Under the pieces are notes generated by a model. It worked only from the letters and a program-made list of their open reading frames with translations. It was not told the origin of the DNA and ran no database searches. Source: BJHL01 sp040378885 (GTDB taxonomy: Bacteria; Planctomycetota; Phycisphaerae; Phycisphaerales; UBA1924). From it: a stretch of DNA of 64,000 nucleotides. Shown one piece after another: positions 44,115 through 53,668 of this stretch (positions are counted from its first letter, which is position 1; every line of letters begins with the position of its first letter). The stretch covers positions 39,809 to 103,808 of the forward strand of contig JBKDAN010000050.1 in NCBI GenBank assembly GCA_046316615.1, in the 5' to 3' direction. The translations under genes were made by a program, and so were the position numbers.

Positions 44115-47100
44115 TCATTGTTGACGCGCAAGATCGCCAGTTGCATCCGGCCGCGCCGCCAGCGGATCATCCACATCACCCGACGGCCTCACGAATCGCA
44201 CAATGCGATCCGACCCGATCACCGCCAGCGTCCCATCCGGATGCATCGAAACCAGCCCAGAAAACGGCAACTGCGCCACCCGCCGCCCCGTCGCCACATC
44301 CCACACACCCAGCATCGACGTCGATGTCATGCAGATGATCCGCGACCCATCTGGCGTAAACACCGGAACCCACACGCCAACATCGCCGCCCTCGCACTCT
44401 CGCACCATCTTCCCCGTGCGCACGTCATAAACCCGCACCGCGTTCCCGGTCGGCACAAAGCTCCTGCTGTCAGGCGAGAACACCCCATAAGACCCCGCCC
44501 GCCCGTCCAGCGTCGCGATCAGTTCGCCGCTCATCGCGTCACGCATCGTGACGCGCGCCGCCGTCCCGGTCTCCGCTTTCACCTGCTCCGTGCACTGCAC
44601 CACCTGCCCGTCAGGCGAAAGACACTCCGCGTGCACGCCCGAAAGCCTGGACATATCCGCGAGCGTTTCGCCCGTATCCACGTTGTGCATCGACCATCCG
44701 CCGCTCGCCCGCTTCACCAGCAGCCGGTCTGTCATTGCGCCGGTGTGTACACGATCAGAACCCGCCATGTCAAGCCTGCGCAGCGTCGCGCCATCGCTCA
44801 CGCGCCGCAGCTCCACCGTTGATTGCTGCAAAAGCCAGTACAGATCATCATCCGTCGGATGCGGTGCAACCGCCGCCGTCCATGCCAGCAACCGATCACT
44901 TGCCGTCGATCCGATCGTCCGTGCCGTCGTGCCATCAATGAACTGCAGCCCACTCTCATCCCGCAACCAACCACGCTTGCGTGGCACTGCCTTCTGCACC
45001 GCCACCGTCGCCCCCGCCAGGAATGCGGATGGCTTCGCGCCGCTCGGTCCGGGCGTGAGCTCCGCCGCGTCCAATCGCGCCGGTAACGCCGTGATGCTGC
45101 CCGAATTCAGCGTGCCCACGTACAACCGCTGATGCCGCGCATCAAACGCCACGCTGTGCGTCCCTGTGAGCGTCGTCGGCGTCGCCTGCAGCCGATCCCC
45201 TGTCGTTGCGCTGAATGCATGCACCACACTGTCATCACCCACCGAATACAGCACCGCGCCATCATCCGAGAACGCCAGATCAAACGCCGAGTGAGGCGTG
45301 ATCAACCGCGTCTGCACCGTCATCGTCTTCGCATCGACAATCACGATGCTGCGCATCGAACTCGCCGCGATGCGATCGCCCGCGGGGTTGATCGCGATCG
45401 CGCTGACCGAGTCCCCCGACACGGAAATGCACGCGATCTCGCGCCGCTCACTCATGTCATACGCCACCAGATTGCCGCTCACCTCGCCCCACACAAACAC
45501 ATCGCGATCAGGCAACGCGGCAATCGCCATGTGCCCCGCGCCCAGATATCCCTCCACCATCGTCCCCGTCTGCGCATCCACGACGCGCACGGCCTTGCCA
45601 CCCTCCGGTCGATGAAACAGCCCCGCCAGCAGCGTGCCATCACGATTGAACGTCAGCGCCATGGGCATGCCGATCGGCCCGATCACGCGTCCTGCGCTCG
45701 CATTGTCCGGATCACCGATCCAGATCCCGCCAGCCAGCCCCACTGCCAGCGTCCGCGGCTCCGTGGGGTGCCACGCCATGCCAGGCGTCCAGAAGCCCGT
45801 ACCGATACTGAAAACGGTTTCGCCCGTATCCGTATTCACCACGCTCATCGTGTCGCCAGTGCCCGACACCGCAAGCCGCGTCGCGTGCCGACTGATCGCC
45901 ATGCGCCCGCCCGTGTTCGCCACGCGCACAAACTCGCGCTGCCGCGTCGCCCATCCCCACAGCACGCGCCACTCCCAATGCCGATGCTCCATGGGCACCG
46001 CCGCCAGCCGCTTGCGTGCTGTGCCGGCATCACCCTTTTCCAGCGCAAGCCCGGCCGCTGCAATCGAATCAATTGCAAGGTTGTACGCAAGCTCACGATC
46101 GCGCACGGCGCGTCGCTCCGTCTCACGCCGCGTCTGAATCGTGTTCCACACGCTCAGCGTCGTCACCAGCATCACCAGCGTCACGAGTGACGCGACGACA
46201 ATCCGCGTCCGCTGCCGCCGCACAAAGCACGCCGCGCGATACGCGACACTCGGGTCCCGCGCCATAATGGGCCGCAACGTCAAGTACCGCTCCACATCGT
46301 CTGCGAGCGTCTGCACATCCTGATAGCGCCGCGCCTGCTCGCGCGCCGTTGCCTTCAGAATGATCGTCGAGAGGTCCCCCTTCACGCAGTCACGCAGCGC
46401 ACGCCCGCCAGCCAGCGATCGCGCCGCCGCCAGCGCCGTCGCACGCTCACCCACATCACGCAGCCGCCGCGTCGGCGCCACTGTTTCACCCTGCGCAATG
46501 GTCTTGTACAGTTCCGCCGGCGCAAGCGACCGCAGCGTCTCCGGGTCATGAGGCAGCAGACCCGTCACCAGTTCAAACAGCAGCACGCCCAGCGAATACA
46601 CATCACTGCGCACATCCACATCGCCGCCATCACTGCTCGCCTGCTCCGGGCTCATGTACTCAGGCGTGCCCACCGTGCTGCCCAGCGTCTGCCGCGTCGC
46701 ACCGCGCTCCATCGACGCATCCAGCACCTTTGCGATGCCAAAGTCAATCACCTTCACGATCGGCTCGCCATCCGCCTCCATCACCAGCACATTGCTTGGC
46801 TTGATGTCACGATGCACAATCGCCTTCTGATGCGCATGATGAATCGCCCGGCACGCCGCCACAAACAACTGCAACCGCTCCGCGATCGTCATCGCTCGCT
46901 TGTCGCAATACTCCGTGATGCGTCCGCCCGGCACATACTCCATCGCGAAGAACGGACGCTCATCTTCCGTCTGTCCCGCGTCCAGAATCCGCGCGATGTT
47001 CGGATGCGTCAACCGCGCCAGCGCCTGCCGTTCCGCCTCAAAGCGCGACAACACCTGCGCGATGTCAAACCCCGGCCGCACCACCTTCAGCGCAACTTCG

Positions 47101-47465
47101 CGCCGAATCGGATGCATCTGCTCCGCCAGATACACCACCCCGAACCCGCCCTGTGCAATGCGCGACTTGATCACATAAGGCCCGATGCGCTCCGGCTGCT
47201 TCACCGCACCCGATGTCGCCTCAATCTCCGCCCGCAGCGACTGCGTCGCGTTCTCAATGTGCATCAGGCTTTCACGCGTCGCGCCACGATCCGCGCGTGC
47301 AAGCTCCAGCAGCCGCTCACGCAACCACGCATTTGCTCCGCTCAGCACGCCGATCTCGCGCGTCTGATCACCAGGCGGCAGATCCGCCACACGATGAAAC
47401 AGCCGCTCAACCTCACCCCAGTCACCCGGAGAAGGTCCCTGCGCATCCGACGAATTGGGCGGCAT
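44115..47465 (-). CDS. Ser/Thr protein kinase with C-terminal beta-propeller
   Basis: About 1116 residues from the ATG at 47463-47465 (a GTG 12 bp upstream is possible). The kinase domain has GGFGVVYLAEQ, ALKVVRP, HRDIKPSNVLV, DFGIAK, GTPEYMSPEQAS and DVYSLGVLLFELVTG, all active-site residues intact. A transmembrane helix (VVASLVTLVMLVTTLSVW, about residues 425-445) leads to a propeller of WD40-like repeats (LTFNRDGTLLAGL, LAFSDDGAVLYSV, VFTPDGSRIICMT). The kinase would be cytoplasmic with the propeller outside. Its start lies directly behind an ECF sigma factor, a pairing frequent in planctomycetes. Confidence 0.92.
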   Translation of the reverse strand: MPPNSSDAQGPSPGDWGEVERLFHRVADLPPGDQTREIGVLSGANAWLRERLLELARADRGATRESLMHIENATQSLRAEIEATSGAVKQPERIGPYVIKSRIAQGGFGVVYLAEQMHPIRREVALKVVRPGFDIAQVLSRFEAERQALARLTHPNIARILDAGQTEDERPFFAMEYVPGGRITEYCDKRAMTIAERLQLFVAACRAIHHAHQKAIVHRDIKPSNVLVMEADGEPIVKVIDFGIAKVLDASMERGATRQTLGSTVGTPEYMSPEQASSDGGDVDVRSDVYSLGVLLFELVTGLLPHDPETLRSLAPAELYKTIAQGETVAPTRRLRDVGERATALAAARSLAGGRALRDCVKGDLSTIILKATAREQARRYQDVQTLADDVERYLTLRPIMARDPSVAYRAACFVRRQRTRIVVASLVTLVMLVTTLSVWNTIQTRRETERRAVRDRELAYNLAIDSIAAAGLALEKGDAGTARKRLAAVPMEHRHWEWRVLWGWATRQREFVRVANTGGRMAISRHATRLAVSGTGDTMSVVNTDTGETVFSIGTGFWTPGMAWHPTEPRTLAVGLAGGIWIGDPDNASAGRVIGPIGMPMALTFNRDGTLLAGLFHRPEGGKAVRVVDAQTGTMVEGYLGAGHMAIAALPDRDVFVWGEVSGNLVAYDMSERREIACISVSGDSVSAIAINPAGDRIAASSMRSIVIVDAKTMTVQTRLITPHSAFDLAFSDDGAVLYSVGDDSVVHAFSATTGDRLQATPTTLTGTHSVAFDARHQRLYVGTLNSGSITALPARLDAAELTPGPSGAKPSAFLAGATVAVQKAVPRKRGWLRDESGLQFIDGTTARTIGSTASDRLLAWTAAVAPHPTDDDLYWLLQQSTVELRRVSDGATLRRLDMAGSDRVHTGAMTDRLLVKRASGGWSMHNVDTGETLADMSRLSGVHAECLSPDGQVVQCTEQVKAETGTAARVTMRDAMSGELIATLDGRAGSYGVFSPDSRSFVPTGNAVRVYDVRTGKMVRECEGGDVGVWVPVFTPDGSRIICMTSTSMLGVWDVATGRRVAQLPFSGLVSMHPDGTLAVIGSDRIVRFVRPSGDVDDPLAARPDATGDLARQQ

Positions 47466-47479
47466 CACTCGCGTCACAG

Positions 47480-48100
47480 TCAGTCTTTACTCGGATTCCC
47501 CGTCGCCGACCGGACATCAATCTGCCCCTCACCCTGCCAGTGTGCCAGCAGCCACGCCCGCGCAAACCGAAAGTCCCGCTGCACGGTCTTTTCAGACACA
47601 TCCAGCACCTGCGCCACTTGCGCATCCGTCAGCCCCGCGAAGAACTTCAGGCTCAGCAGTTCCGCCTGTCTGGGGTGGTGCTTCTCCAGCCGCGCAATCA
47701 ACTCATCCAGCGCGATGATGTCTTCACTCGCCGAATCAAACGAGACATCCGCCGTTTCCAGATCAACCCGCCCGCGCCCGCCCCCCCGCTTCTGCGCCAG
47801 CCGCGCGCGCGCATGATCGACAAGCACATAGCGCATCGCGATCGCCGCCGCGCCGTAGAAGTGTCCGGTGCTCTCCCACCCCGGGTCACCGTTCGCCGTC
47901 AGCCGCATGAATGCCTCATGCACCAACGCCGTCGGCTGCAACGTCTGCCCCGCCGGCTGCGTCGCGAGCCGCTGCGCCGCAAGCCGACGCAACTGCTCGT
48001 ACACCTGAGGCAGCAACGAACTCCCGGGAATGGTGCGTCCCGCACGCTCAAGCGGCGTGGGCAACGGTTCAGGCGGAGTTTGGTTCGTGTCATCCTCCAT
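47480..48100 (-). CDS. ECF sigma factor
   Basis: 206 residues from the ATG at 48098-48100. Sigma region 2 (QPTALVHEAFMRLT, FYGAAAIAMRYVLVDHARAR) and region 4 (LEKHHPRQAELLSLKFFAGLTDAQVAQVLDVSEKTVQRDF) are present; region 3 is absent as in ECF factors. A Ser/Thr kinase follows two bases later, so transcription and phosphorylation are probably linked. The acidic N-terminal extension before region 2 is unusual. A 200-bp divergent region separates it from the dockerin gene at 48301. Confidence 0.9.
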   Translation of the reverse strand: MEDDTNQTPPEPLPTPLERAGRTIPGSSLLPQVYEQLRRLAAQRLATQPAGQTLQPTALVHEAFMRLTANGDPGWESTGHFYGAAAIAMRYVLVDHARARLAQKRGGGRGRVDLETADVSFDSASEDIIALDELIARLEKHHPRQAELLSLKFFAGLTDAQVAQVLDVSEKTVQRDFRFARAWLLAHWQGEGQIDVRSATGNPSKD

Positions 48101-48300
48101 ACACGCCCGGTCGTTTCCCCCATCAATATACCCCACCCCGCAAGTGCCCCAAAACCTCGCCAATCCCATCGCCCGCGCCCCCACACCTCCCTCTCTCGGA
48201 CCTTCGGACGCAAATTGTTGCTGCCGCATGTCCACCGCGATGCCCCGATTACGGGTTTCTCCCAGTCATTGTGCTCGCACACTGCCACAGGGAGATCCGA

Positions 48301-49923
48301 ATGCGCCTGTCCATCGCCGCTCTGCTCGCCGCCGCTGTTTTCGCCAGTCCCGCCCTCGCTCAACGCACCATCACCTTCGACGCTGCCGCCATCGGCTCGC
48401 TCCCGTCCGCGCCGGGTGTCACTTTCCAGCTCTTCTCCCCGCCCGCAGGCACCGGCTTCGCCTGGCCCGTCAGCGGCGGACTCTACATCGGTGGCGGCGT
48501 GACCGCCATGCCCAGCACCAGCAGCGGCGGACGAGGCATCCAAACTCCCACCGCCTCCGCCGGCTTTTCGCCCGAGGGCATCCGTCTCCTCTTCGCACTC
48601 GATCAACCCCGCGTCAAGTTCACCGTGGGCGTGGGTGAGCCCAACGTCTCCAACTGCATCTATCGCGTCACCGGCTACACGGCTTCCGGCACCCTGATCT
48701 TCTCGCGCGACTACCCCATCGGCAACAGCCCCACGCTCAACTGCAACTCCCTCGTCGATGTCGACGTCAGCAGCACCGCCAACCGCATCCGCCGCCTCGA
48801 CATCGTCTGTCTCCTCACCAGCGGCGCAAACGGCGAGTACCGCGAAGTCCTCGACACCCTCGAGTACTTTGGCGATCTCACCCCGCCTGTTACATCTCTC
48901 TCCGCCCCCAACGACGACACGTGCATCAACCCGACGGTCACCACATTCACTGGCTTCTCCTACGACCCCGACGGCACCTACACGCAGGAAACATGGGAAC
49001 ACGCCCCCGAGCTCGAGGGCCCTTGGACGCTGATCACACAGCTCACGACGCCCCTCTTGCCCCCGGGCGGTAATCTCATCAACTGGACCACCGCGCCCGT
49101 CGCCCCCGGCTGGTATTTCGTCCGCGTCACCGCCCGCAACATCGACAACCTCGAAACCCAGACGTACCGCCGCGTCTTTGTCGATCGCGTGAACCCCGTC
49201 ATCAGCGTGCGCGAACCCGCAGCCGGCGCAATCGTCGGCGGCAACGTCTGCTTCGATGGCAGCGCAAGCGACACCGGCTGCGCCTTTGGCGGCTACGACA
49301 TCGCTTATCGCCCCGCTGGCAGCGCCGGCGCATTCACCACTGTCGTCACATCAGCTTCCGGCGTCACCAACGACCCGATGGGCTCTTGGAACACGCGCTC
49401 ACCCCTCGTCGCCGACGGCGCGTACGAAGTCCGCTTCACCGCGACCGACGCTTTCAGTAACAGCTCCACCAACTTGCGCCCCCTCATCGTCGACAACACC
49501 CCGCCCGTCGCGACTATCTCCAACATCCTCGCCTGCGAAGGCCTTGGCACTGACGGCCCCGTCATCATCCGCGGTACCGCGACCGACGCCAACATCTCCG
49601 GTTGGTCACTCTCATATACCACCGGCTCCTCTACCGGCTGGACCACCATTGCCACAGGCACCAGCAACATCACAAGCAACGTGCTAGGCACCTGGAACAC
49701 CGCCAGCCTCCCCGCCTGCGCCGCCACCCTCCGCCTCACGGTCAACGACCGCTCCCGCGTCGATTGCACCACCGTCAACTCCACCTCCCACTACATCAGC
49801 GTTCGCATCAAGCAGCCCGGCACCTGCTCCGACATCGACTTCAACAACAACGGCGTCTTCCCCGAAGACCAGGACGTTCTCGACTTCTTCAACGTCCTCG
49901 CCGGCGGCAGTTGCAGCCCATAA
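48301..49923 (+). CDS. Secreted protein with Ig-like domains and one C-terminal GC-type dockerin
   Basis: 540 residues from the ATG at 48301 (GGGAG upstream), signal peptide ending ASPALAQ. A beta-rich N-terminal domain (residues about 20-200, LYIGGGVTAM) precedes two or three bacterial Ig-like domains (PPVTSLSAPNDDTC, PVISVREPAAGAIVGG, VPPVATISNI-like) with paired Cys. It ends with one dockerin module, SDIDFNNNGVFPEDQD. Probably a surface-exposed binding protein. A terminator follows at 49946. Confidence 0.85.
   Translation: MRLSIAALLAAAVFASPALAQRTITFDAAAIGSLPSAPGVTFQLFSPPAGTGFAWPVSGGLYIGGGVTAMPSTSSGGRGIQTPTASAGFSPEGIRLLFALDQPRVKFTVGVGEPNVSNCIYRVTGYTASGTLIFSRDYPIGNSPTLNCNSLVDVDVSSTANRIRRLDIVCLLTSGANGEYREVLDTLEYFGDLTPPVTSLSAPNDDTCINPTVTTFTGFSYDPDGTYTQETWEHAPELEGPWTLITQLTTPLLPPGGNLINWTTAPVAPGWYFVRVTARNIDNLETQTYRRVFVDRVNPVISVREPAAGAIVGGNVCFDGSASDTGCAFGGYDIAYRPAGSAGAFTTVVTSASGVTNDPMGSWNTRSPLVADGAYEVRFTATDAFSNSSTNLRPLIVDNTPPVATISNILACEGLGTDGPVIIRGTATDANISGWSLSYTTGSSTGWTTIATGTSNITSNVLGTWNTASLPACAATLRLTVNDRSRVDCTTVNSTSHYISVRIKQPGTCSDIDFNNNGVFPEDQDVLDFFNVLAGGSCSP
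49821..49914 (+). repeat. Dockerin module DNA repeat, copy A
   Basis: 94-nt segment encoding the C-terminal dockerin of the protein above, matching 52528-52621 at 91 of 94 positions by eye, including synonymous third positions. Suggests recent gene conversion or module exchange. Confidence 0.75.
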
Positions 49924-49945
49924 AGAGTGCACTCATTGGAAAAGC

Positions 49946-49982
49946 ACCGTGCATTGCCGCAACCGCGTGATGCACGGTTTTT
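49946..49982 (+). terminator. Rho-independent terminator
   Basis: Stem ACCGTGCAT/ATGCACGGT (9 bp) with a 15-base loop, then TTTTTCG. It ends the dockerin gene transcript. Confidence 0.85.
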
Positions 49983-50110
49983 CGTTTGCATGCTGCATGT
50001 CCGTCTGCTGAACACGCAGGGCATCGTGCAGAGAATGATTGCAAAATCTCCCCCTATGCGTTATGCTGCGTTGCGAACCTTCACGTTCCGCCTTGACAAG
50101 GGGCTCTCAC

Positions 50111-52630
50111 ATGCGACTCATTGCCGTGGCACTTGCTCTCGTCGGCGGAACACTGTCGGCTCAGGCCCAGTGCTTGGCGTCGTGGTCCGCCATTGATAGT
50201 TCAACATCGCAGTTTCCCGCGACAGACGGCTTCCTCAGTTCGTCCGCAGTCTTCGATCCCGACGGCGGCGGTCCGCTGCCGCCGCGTCTTGCCGTCTCCG
50301 GCAACTTTACCGTTGCCGGCTCCGTCTACGCGAGAAATGCGGGCGTCTTCGACCCCACGACCCAACAGTGGGGTCGTCTCGGCGAACTGGCTCCATCCAC
50401 CCCACTCATCACACGCGCAAACGGCGACCTGCTCGCAGTGAACCGAGGTTTGCTCAAGTGGAATGGCGTCGACTGGACGCCGATCCTGTCATACGCGGGC
50501 ACCATCGTCAATTGCATTGCGCCCGCCGACAACAGCATTGTCTTCGTGGGCCGCTCTGACGACAACATGATCCAAGTCATGCGTTGGGACGGTACCAACA
50601 CGACCATGCTGGGAGCCACGCCCTACCTCCTGGGCGCAGTCGCACTCGACCAACTCCCCACCGGCGATCTCGTCCTCTTCGGACAATTCACCTCCTTTGC
50701 TGGCACGCCTATTGAGCGTCTCGCTCGCTATGCAAACGGTGCATGGACGCAGATCGGCACCGGTGCGCCCAGCACCGTCACACGCATGTTCACCCTCACC
50801 GATGGCTCCATTGTCATCGCGGGTGACTCGCTCACCAGCGTCGATGGTGTCGCTGTCAACCGCATCGCTCGCCTTGACGGCGCAACCTGGCGCCCGATGG
50901 GCGCAGGACTCACAGGCGTCCCCGAGTTCATCACGTTGCCGAATGGCCATGTCATCGCCGCCGGTAGTGTCGCCAGTCTGCCTGAGGGACCAGCCCACTG
51001 GAACGGCACCACGTGGCAATCCATCAGCGGCGAGTACGACCGCACTTCGCCCGTGCTGCATCTGGGCAAACTCCCCGACGGCCGCGTCTTCGCCCAAAGC
51101 GACTTCACGCGAATCGGCACAGTAAACGCAGCAGGCTTGGCCGCGTGGGACGGCTCCAGTTGGTCTTCGCTTGCTGCTCCCATCACAACCGCCAACATCT
51201 CATGCATGGCCAAAGGTCCCGATGACGACTTCTATCTCGGCGCCGGAAACGCAGACGGTCGGTTCGTCACCGCCACGGGCCAAACTATCGCCGCTCTCGC
51301 TCGATATGACGGCACATCCTTCCACGCCGTGGGCACGCCCATCGCAGGCCGCGTCACCAGCATTCTCTTCATTCCCAGCGGCGAAATGTGGATCGCAGGT
51401 GACTTGGTGCTCTCGCCCGGTGCCGCACCAGTCTCCGTCGCTCGCTGGAACGGAACGACATGGATTGCCGTTGGGAGCGTTCCGCCACCGTTCAGCCCCC
51501 TCGAATCACGCAAGTTGTTGCAGTCTGCCTCCGGCACCATCTCTCTCTTTGCAGACGCGCAGGGAGTTTTCGTGTGGAACGGAACCGATTGGTCCCTCGA
51601 CCCGGCATGGCTGACGACCTTCTCAAACACCATATCAATCTACGATGTCGAAGCGCTTGCCAACGGTCACATGTATGCCTCGGGTGTCTTTTTCAGCGGC
51701 CCGGGCCAGCAGGCTTCTTTGGCGTACTTCGACGGCACAGCGTGGCGCCGCGTCGATGAGCCCCGCGCTGACGTGACTGGCCTGGGACTCGCCCCGCTGC
51801 CGGATGCACGCGTGATCACCGTCGCACGCAATGTCGGCTTCTCCCCAACGTACCTCACCAGAACCCAAAATCGCTACAGCTTCGCCATCTTCAGCCTGCA
51901 ACCGCCGCTTCGCGCGGTCGACTTCGCCGTGACGCCCGAGGGCACGATCTTCGTCGGCGGCATCGCGTTTGGTTCCAACGGCGATTGCGCAGCCCGCTGG
52001 ACAGGCTCCGCATGGGTCGATATCGACACCTCCGTCATCGGCTCCTTCGAGCGACTCTTCACCTTCGGTGACGGCGACATTTACTTCACAGGGCAAACCA
52101 TCCGCGGCCTGAGGGACTCACTGGTCGCACGACAAATCATCCGCTATCGCCCGGCAAGCAGCATCGAGTTCTCATCGCAGCCTCAGCCCGTCACCACGCG
52201 CCCCGCCACCGCCGCAGCATTCTCCGTCGCGCTCGCCCCATCGCAATCCGCGACATTCGCGTGGCGCAAGGACGGCGTCATCATCCCCGTCGCCACCAAC
52301 CCAACCGCCGCGACATCAACGCTCACGCTCAGCAACGTCACACCCTCAGACCAAGGCCTCTACGACTGCCTCGTGACAATCGCCTGCGGCACCGCACCAA
52401 GTGCTTCCGCCTCCCTCATCGTCACGACTGAACTCTGCGACTCCATCGACTTCAACAACAACGCCGTCTTCCCCGAAGACCAAGACGTCATCGATTTTTT
52501 CAATGTTCTCAGCGGTGCAATATGCCCCACCTGCTCCGACATCGACTTTAACAACAACGGCGTCTTCCCCGAAGACCAGGACGTCATCGACTTCTTCAAC
52601 GTCCTCGCCGGCGGCAGTTGCGGCGGTTAA
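50111..52630 (+). CDS. Secreted beta-propeller/Ig protein with two C-terminal GC-type dockerin modules
   Basis: 839 residues from the ATG at 50111, signal peptide ending SAQAQ. Residues about 20-640 are a beta-propeller built of repeated LxRNGxWTQIGTG, W(N/D)GTxWxxI patterns (WDGSSWSSL, WNGTTWIAV), similar to Kelch-type or delta-60-like propellers. A short Ig-like domain (FSSQPQPVTTRPATAAAFSV) follows, then two dockerin modules, CDSIDFNNNAVFPEDQD and CSDIDFNNNGVFPEDQD. Likely carbohydrate- or surface-binding. A terminator follows at 52666. Confidence 0.86.
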   Translation: MRLIAVALALVGGTLSAQAQCLASWSAIDSSTSQFPATDGFLSSSAVFDPDGGGPLPPRLAVSGNFTVAGSVYARNAGVFDPTTQQWGRLGELAPSTPLITRANGDLLAVNRGLLKWNGVDWTPILSYAGTIVNCIAPADNSIVFVGRSDDNMIQVMRWDGTNTTMLGATPYLLGAVALDQLPTGDLVLFGQFTSFAGTPIERLARYANGAWTQIGTGAPSTVTRMFTLTDGSIVIAGDSLTSVDGVAVNRIARLDGATWRPMGAGLTGVPEFITLPNGHVIAAGSVASLPEGPAHWNGTTWQSISGEYDRTSPVLHLGKLPDGRVFAQSDFTRIGTVNAAGLAAWDGSSWSSLAAPITTANISCMAKGPDDDFYLGAGNADGRFVTATGQTIAALARYDGTSFHAVGTPIAGRVTSILFIPSGEMWIAGDLVLSPGAAPVSVARWNGTTWIAVGSVPPPFSPLESRKLLQSASGTISLFADAQGVFVWNGTDWSLDPAWLTTFSNTISIYDVEALANGHMYASGVFFSGPGQQASLAYFDGTAWRRVDEPRADVTGLGLAPLPDARVITVARNVGFSPTYLTRTQNRYSFAIFSLQPPLRAVDFAVTPEGTIFVGGIAFGSNGDCAARWTGSAWVDIDTSVIGSFERLFTFGDGDIYFTGQTIRGLRDSLVARQIIRYRPASSIEFSSQPQPVTTRPATAAAFSVALAPSQSATFAWRKDGVIIPVATNPTAATSTLTLSNVTPSDQGLYDCLVTIACGTAPSASASLIVTTELCDSIDFNNNAVFPEDQDVIDFFNVLSGAICPTCSDIDFNNNGVFPEDQDVIDFFNVLAGGSCGG
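52528..52621 (+). repeat. Dockerin module DNA repeat, copy B
   Basis: 94 nt in the last dockerin of the propeller protein, 91 of 94 positions identical with 49821-49914. See that entry. Confidence 0.75.
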
Positions 52631-52665
52631 GCCCACCCGCCCCCGCATCTTCGTTCCTCTTCATC

Positions 52666-52689
52666 CGGCCGGCGACCACGGCCGTTTTT
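52666..52689 (+). terminator. Rho-independent terminator
   Basis: Stem CGGCCG/CGGCCG with a 7-base loop, then five T. Confidence 0.85.
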
Positions 52690-52894
52690 CATTCTTGAGC
52701 CCCCACCCCTCAGCCCCACCCCGGTGCAGCCCCCGGCCACGCTCGCGCCACTACTCCTGCTGCAACCATCGCAACACCAATGAGTTGTGCAGCAGACGTC
52801 CACTCGCACGCTGCGTCCCGCCACGCGCGTCACGCTCAGCGACAGCCTGCACTTTCCTCCGCCAACTTGCCGTCCTATCATCCCCTCCAAGACC

Positions 52895-52969
52895 GGCCCC
52901 GTCGTCTAGCCTGGTCCAGGACACATCCCTTTCACGGATGTGACATGGGTTCGAATCCCATCGGGGTCA
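52895..52969 (+). tRNA. tRNA-Glu (anticodon UUC)
   Basis: 75 nt with all four arms: acceptor GGCCCCG/CGGGGTC, D-arm TCTAGCCTGGTCCAGGA, anticodon loop CTTTCAC with TTC at 52931-52933, T-arm ATGGGTTCGAATCCCAT, discriminator A. The 3' CCA is not encoded (TCATTG follows). A possible promoter TTTCCT (17 nt) TATCAT lies at 52853-52881. A terminator follows at 53017. Confidence 0.95.
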
Positions 52970-53016
52970 TTGAGGAATTCCGCACGTTTCCGCTGGATTC
53001 CGCAACACTTTGCACG

Positions 53017-53044
53017 ACAAGCCCTTCCGTCCGGAGGGGCTTGT
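53017..53044 (+). terminator. Rho-independent terminator downstream of tRNA-Glu
   Basis: 12-bp stem ACAAGCCCTTCC/GGAGGGGCTTGT (one G-T wobble) with a 4-base loop, then TTGCTTTC. Confidence 0.85.
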
Positions 53045-53125
53045 TTGCTTTCTGGCCCATCTCAAAACAACGCGGGCGTTGCGGCATCCTCGCGACGCCG
53101 CTCGCGGGCATCACGATCGATGCCC

Positions 53126-53623
53126 TCACGTTGGGTTCAGACGCCAAATGGCAAAGTTCAGTGCCGTGGCGAAGGTGACCCATGCGAGATATGGCACAAG
53201 CAAGTACGCCGCGGGCTTGCTGATGCGATAGAACATCGCAATCGTCGCGGCGATCGCCAACCACATCAGCACGATGTCAACAAGCGCAAGGTCGACGCGG
53301 TGAAGACCAAAGAAAAGCGGCGTCCACAGCGCATTCAAAAGCCACTGCACCATAAACGCCGTCAAAGCTGGCGCGCGAAGCTTCCAACCCCCAGTGCGCC
53401 ACACCAGCCACGCCGCCACAGCCATCGCGATGTACAGCAGCGTCCATACCGGGCCAAAGACCCAACTGGGCGGATTCCACGATGGCTTGTTGAGATCTGC
53501 AAACCACTGACCCATCGTGACCAGCGCTCCGGTCGAAGCCGCTGCAAAGCAGAGCGCAAGCCAGCCCACGAGCGTGGCAACCTGCCGCGTCCGAGTGAAT
53601 GGAGATGAGGCGACTGTTGTCAT
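53126..53623 (-). CDS. TspO/MBR family membrane protein
   Basis: 165 residues from the ATG at 53621-53623 (other ATG at 53638). Five helices with the family's Trp/aromatic signature: FADLNKPSWNPPSWVFGPVWTLLYIAMAVAAW, then ALTAFMVQWLLNALWTPLFFG and the last helices (LLVPYLAWVTFATALNF). Members bind tetrapyrroles and are implicated in stress. It leads a run of stress-type genes on this strand. Confidence 0.88.
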   Translation of the reverse strand: MTTVASSPFTRTRQVATLVGWLALCFAAASTGALVTMGQWFADLNKPSWNPPSWVFGPVWTLLYIAMAVAAWLVWRTGGWKLRAPALTAFMVQWLLNALWTPLFFGLHRVDLALVDIVLMWLAIAATIAMFYRISKPAAYLLVPYLAWVTFATALNFAIWRLNPT

Positions 53624-53668
53624 CGGTGCATGGTACATACGCGAAACACCAGATCGCGATGTTCGCAA

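Noticed and set aside
45132..46190. Arg/His-rich plus-strand frames opposite the kinase-propeller gene
   Set aside because: Same pattern as other antisense shadows in this GC-rich sequence; no start context.
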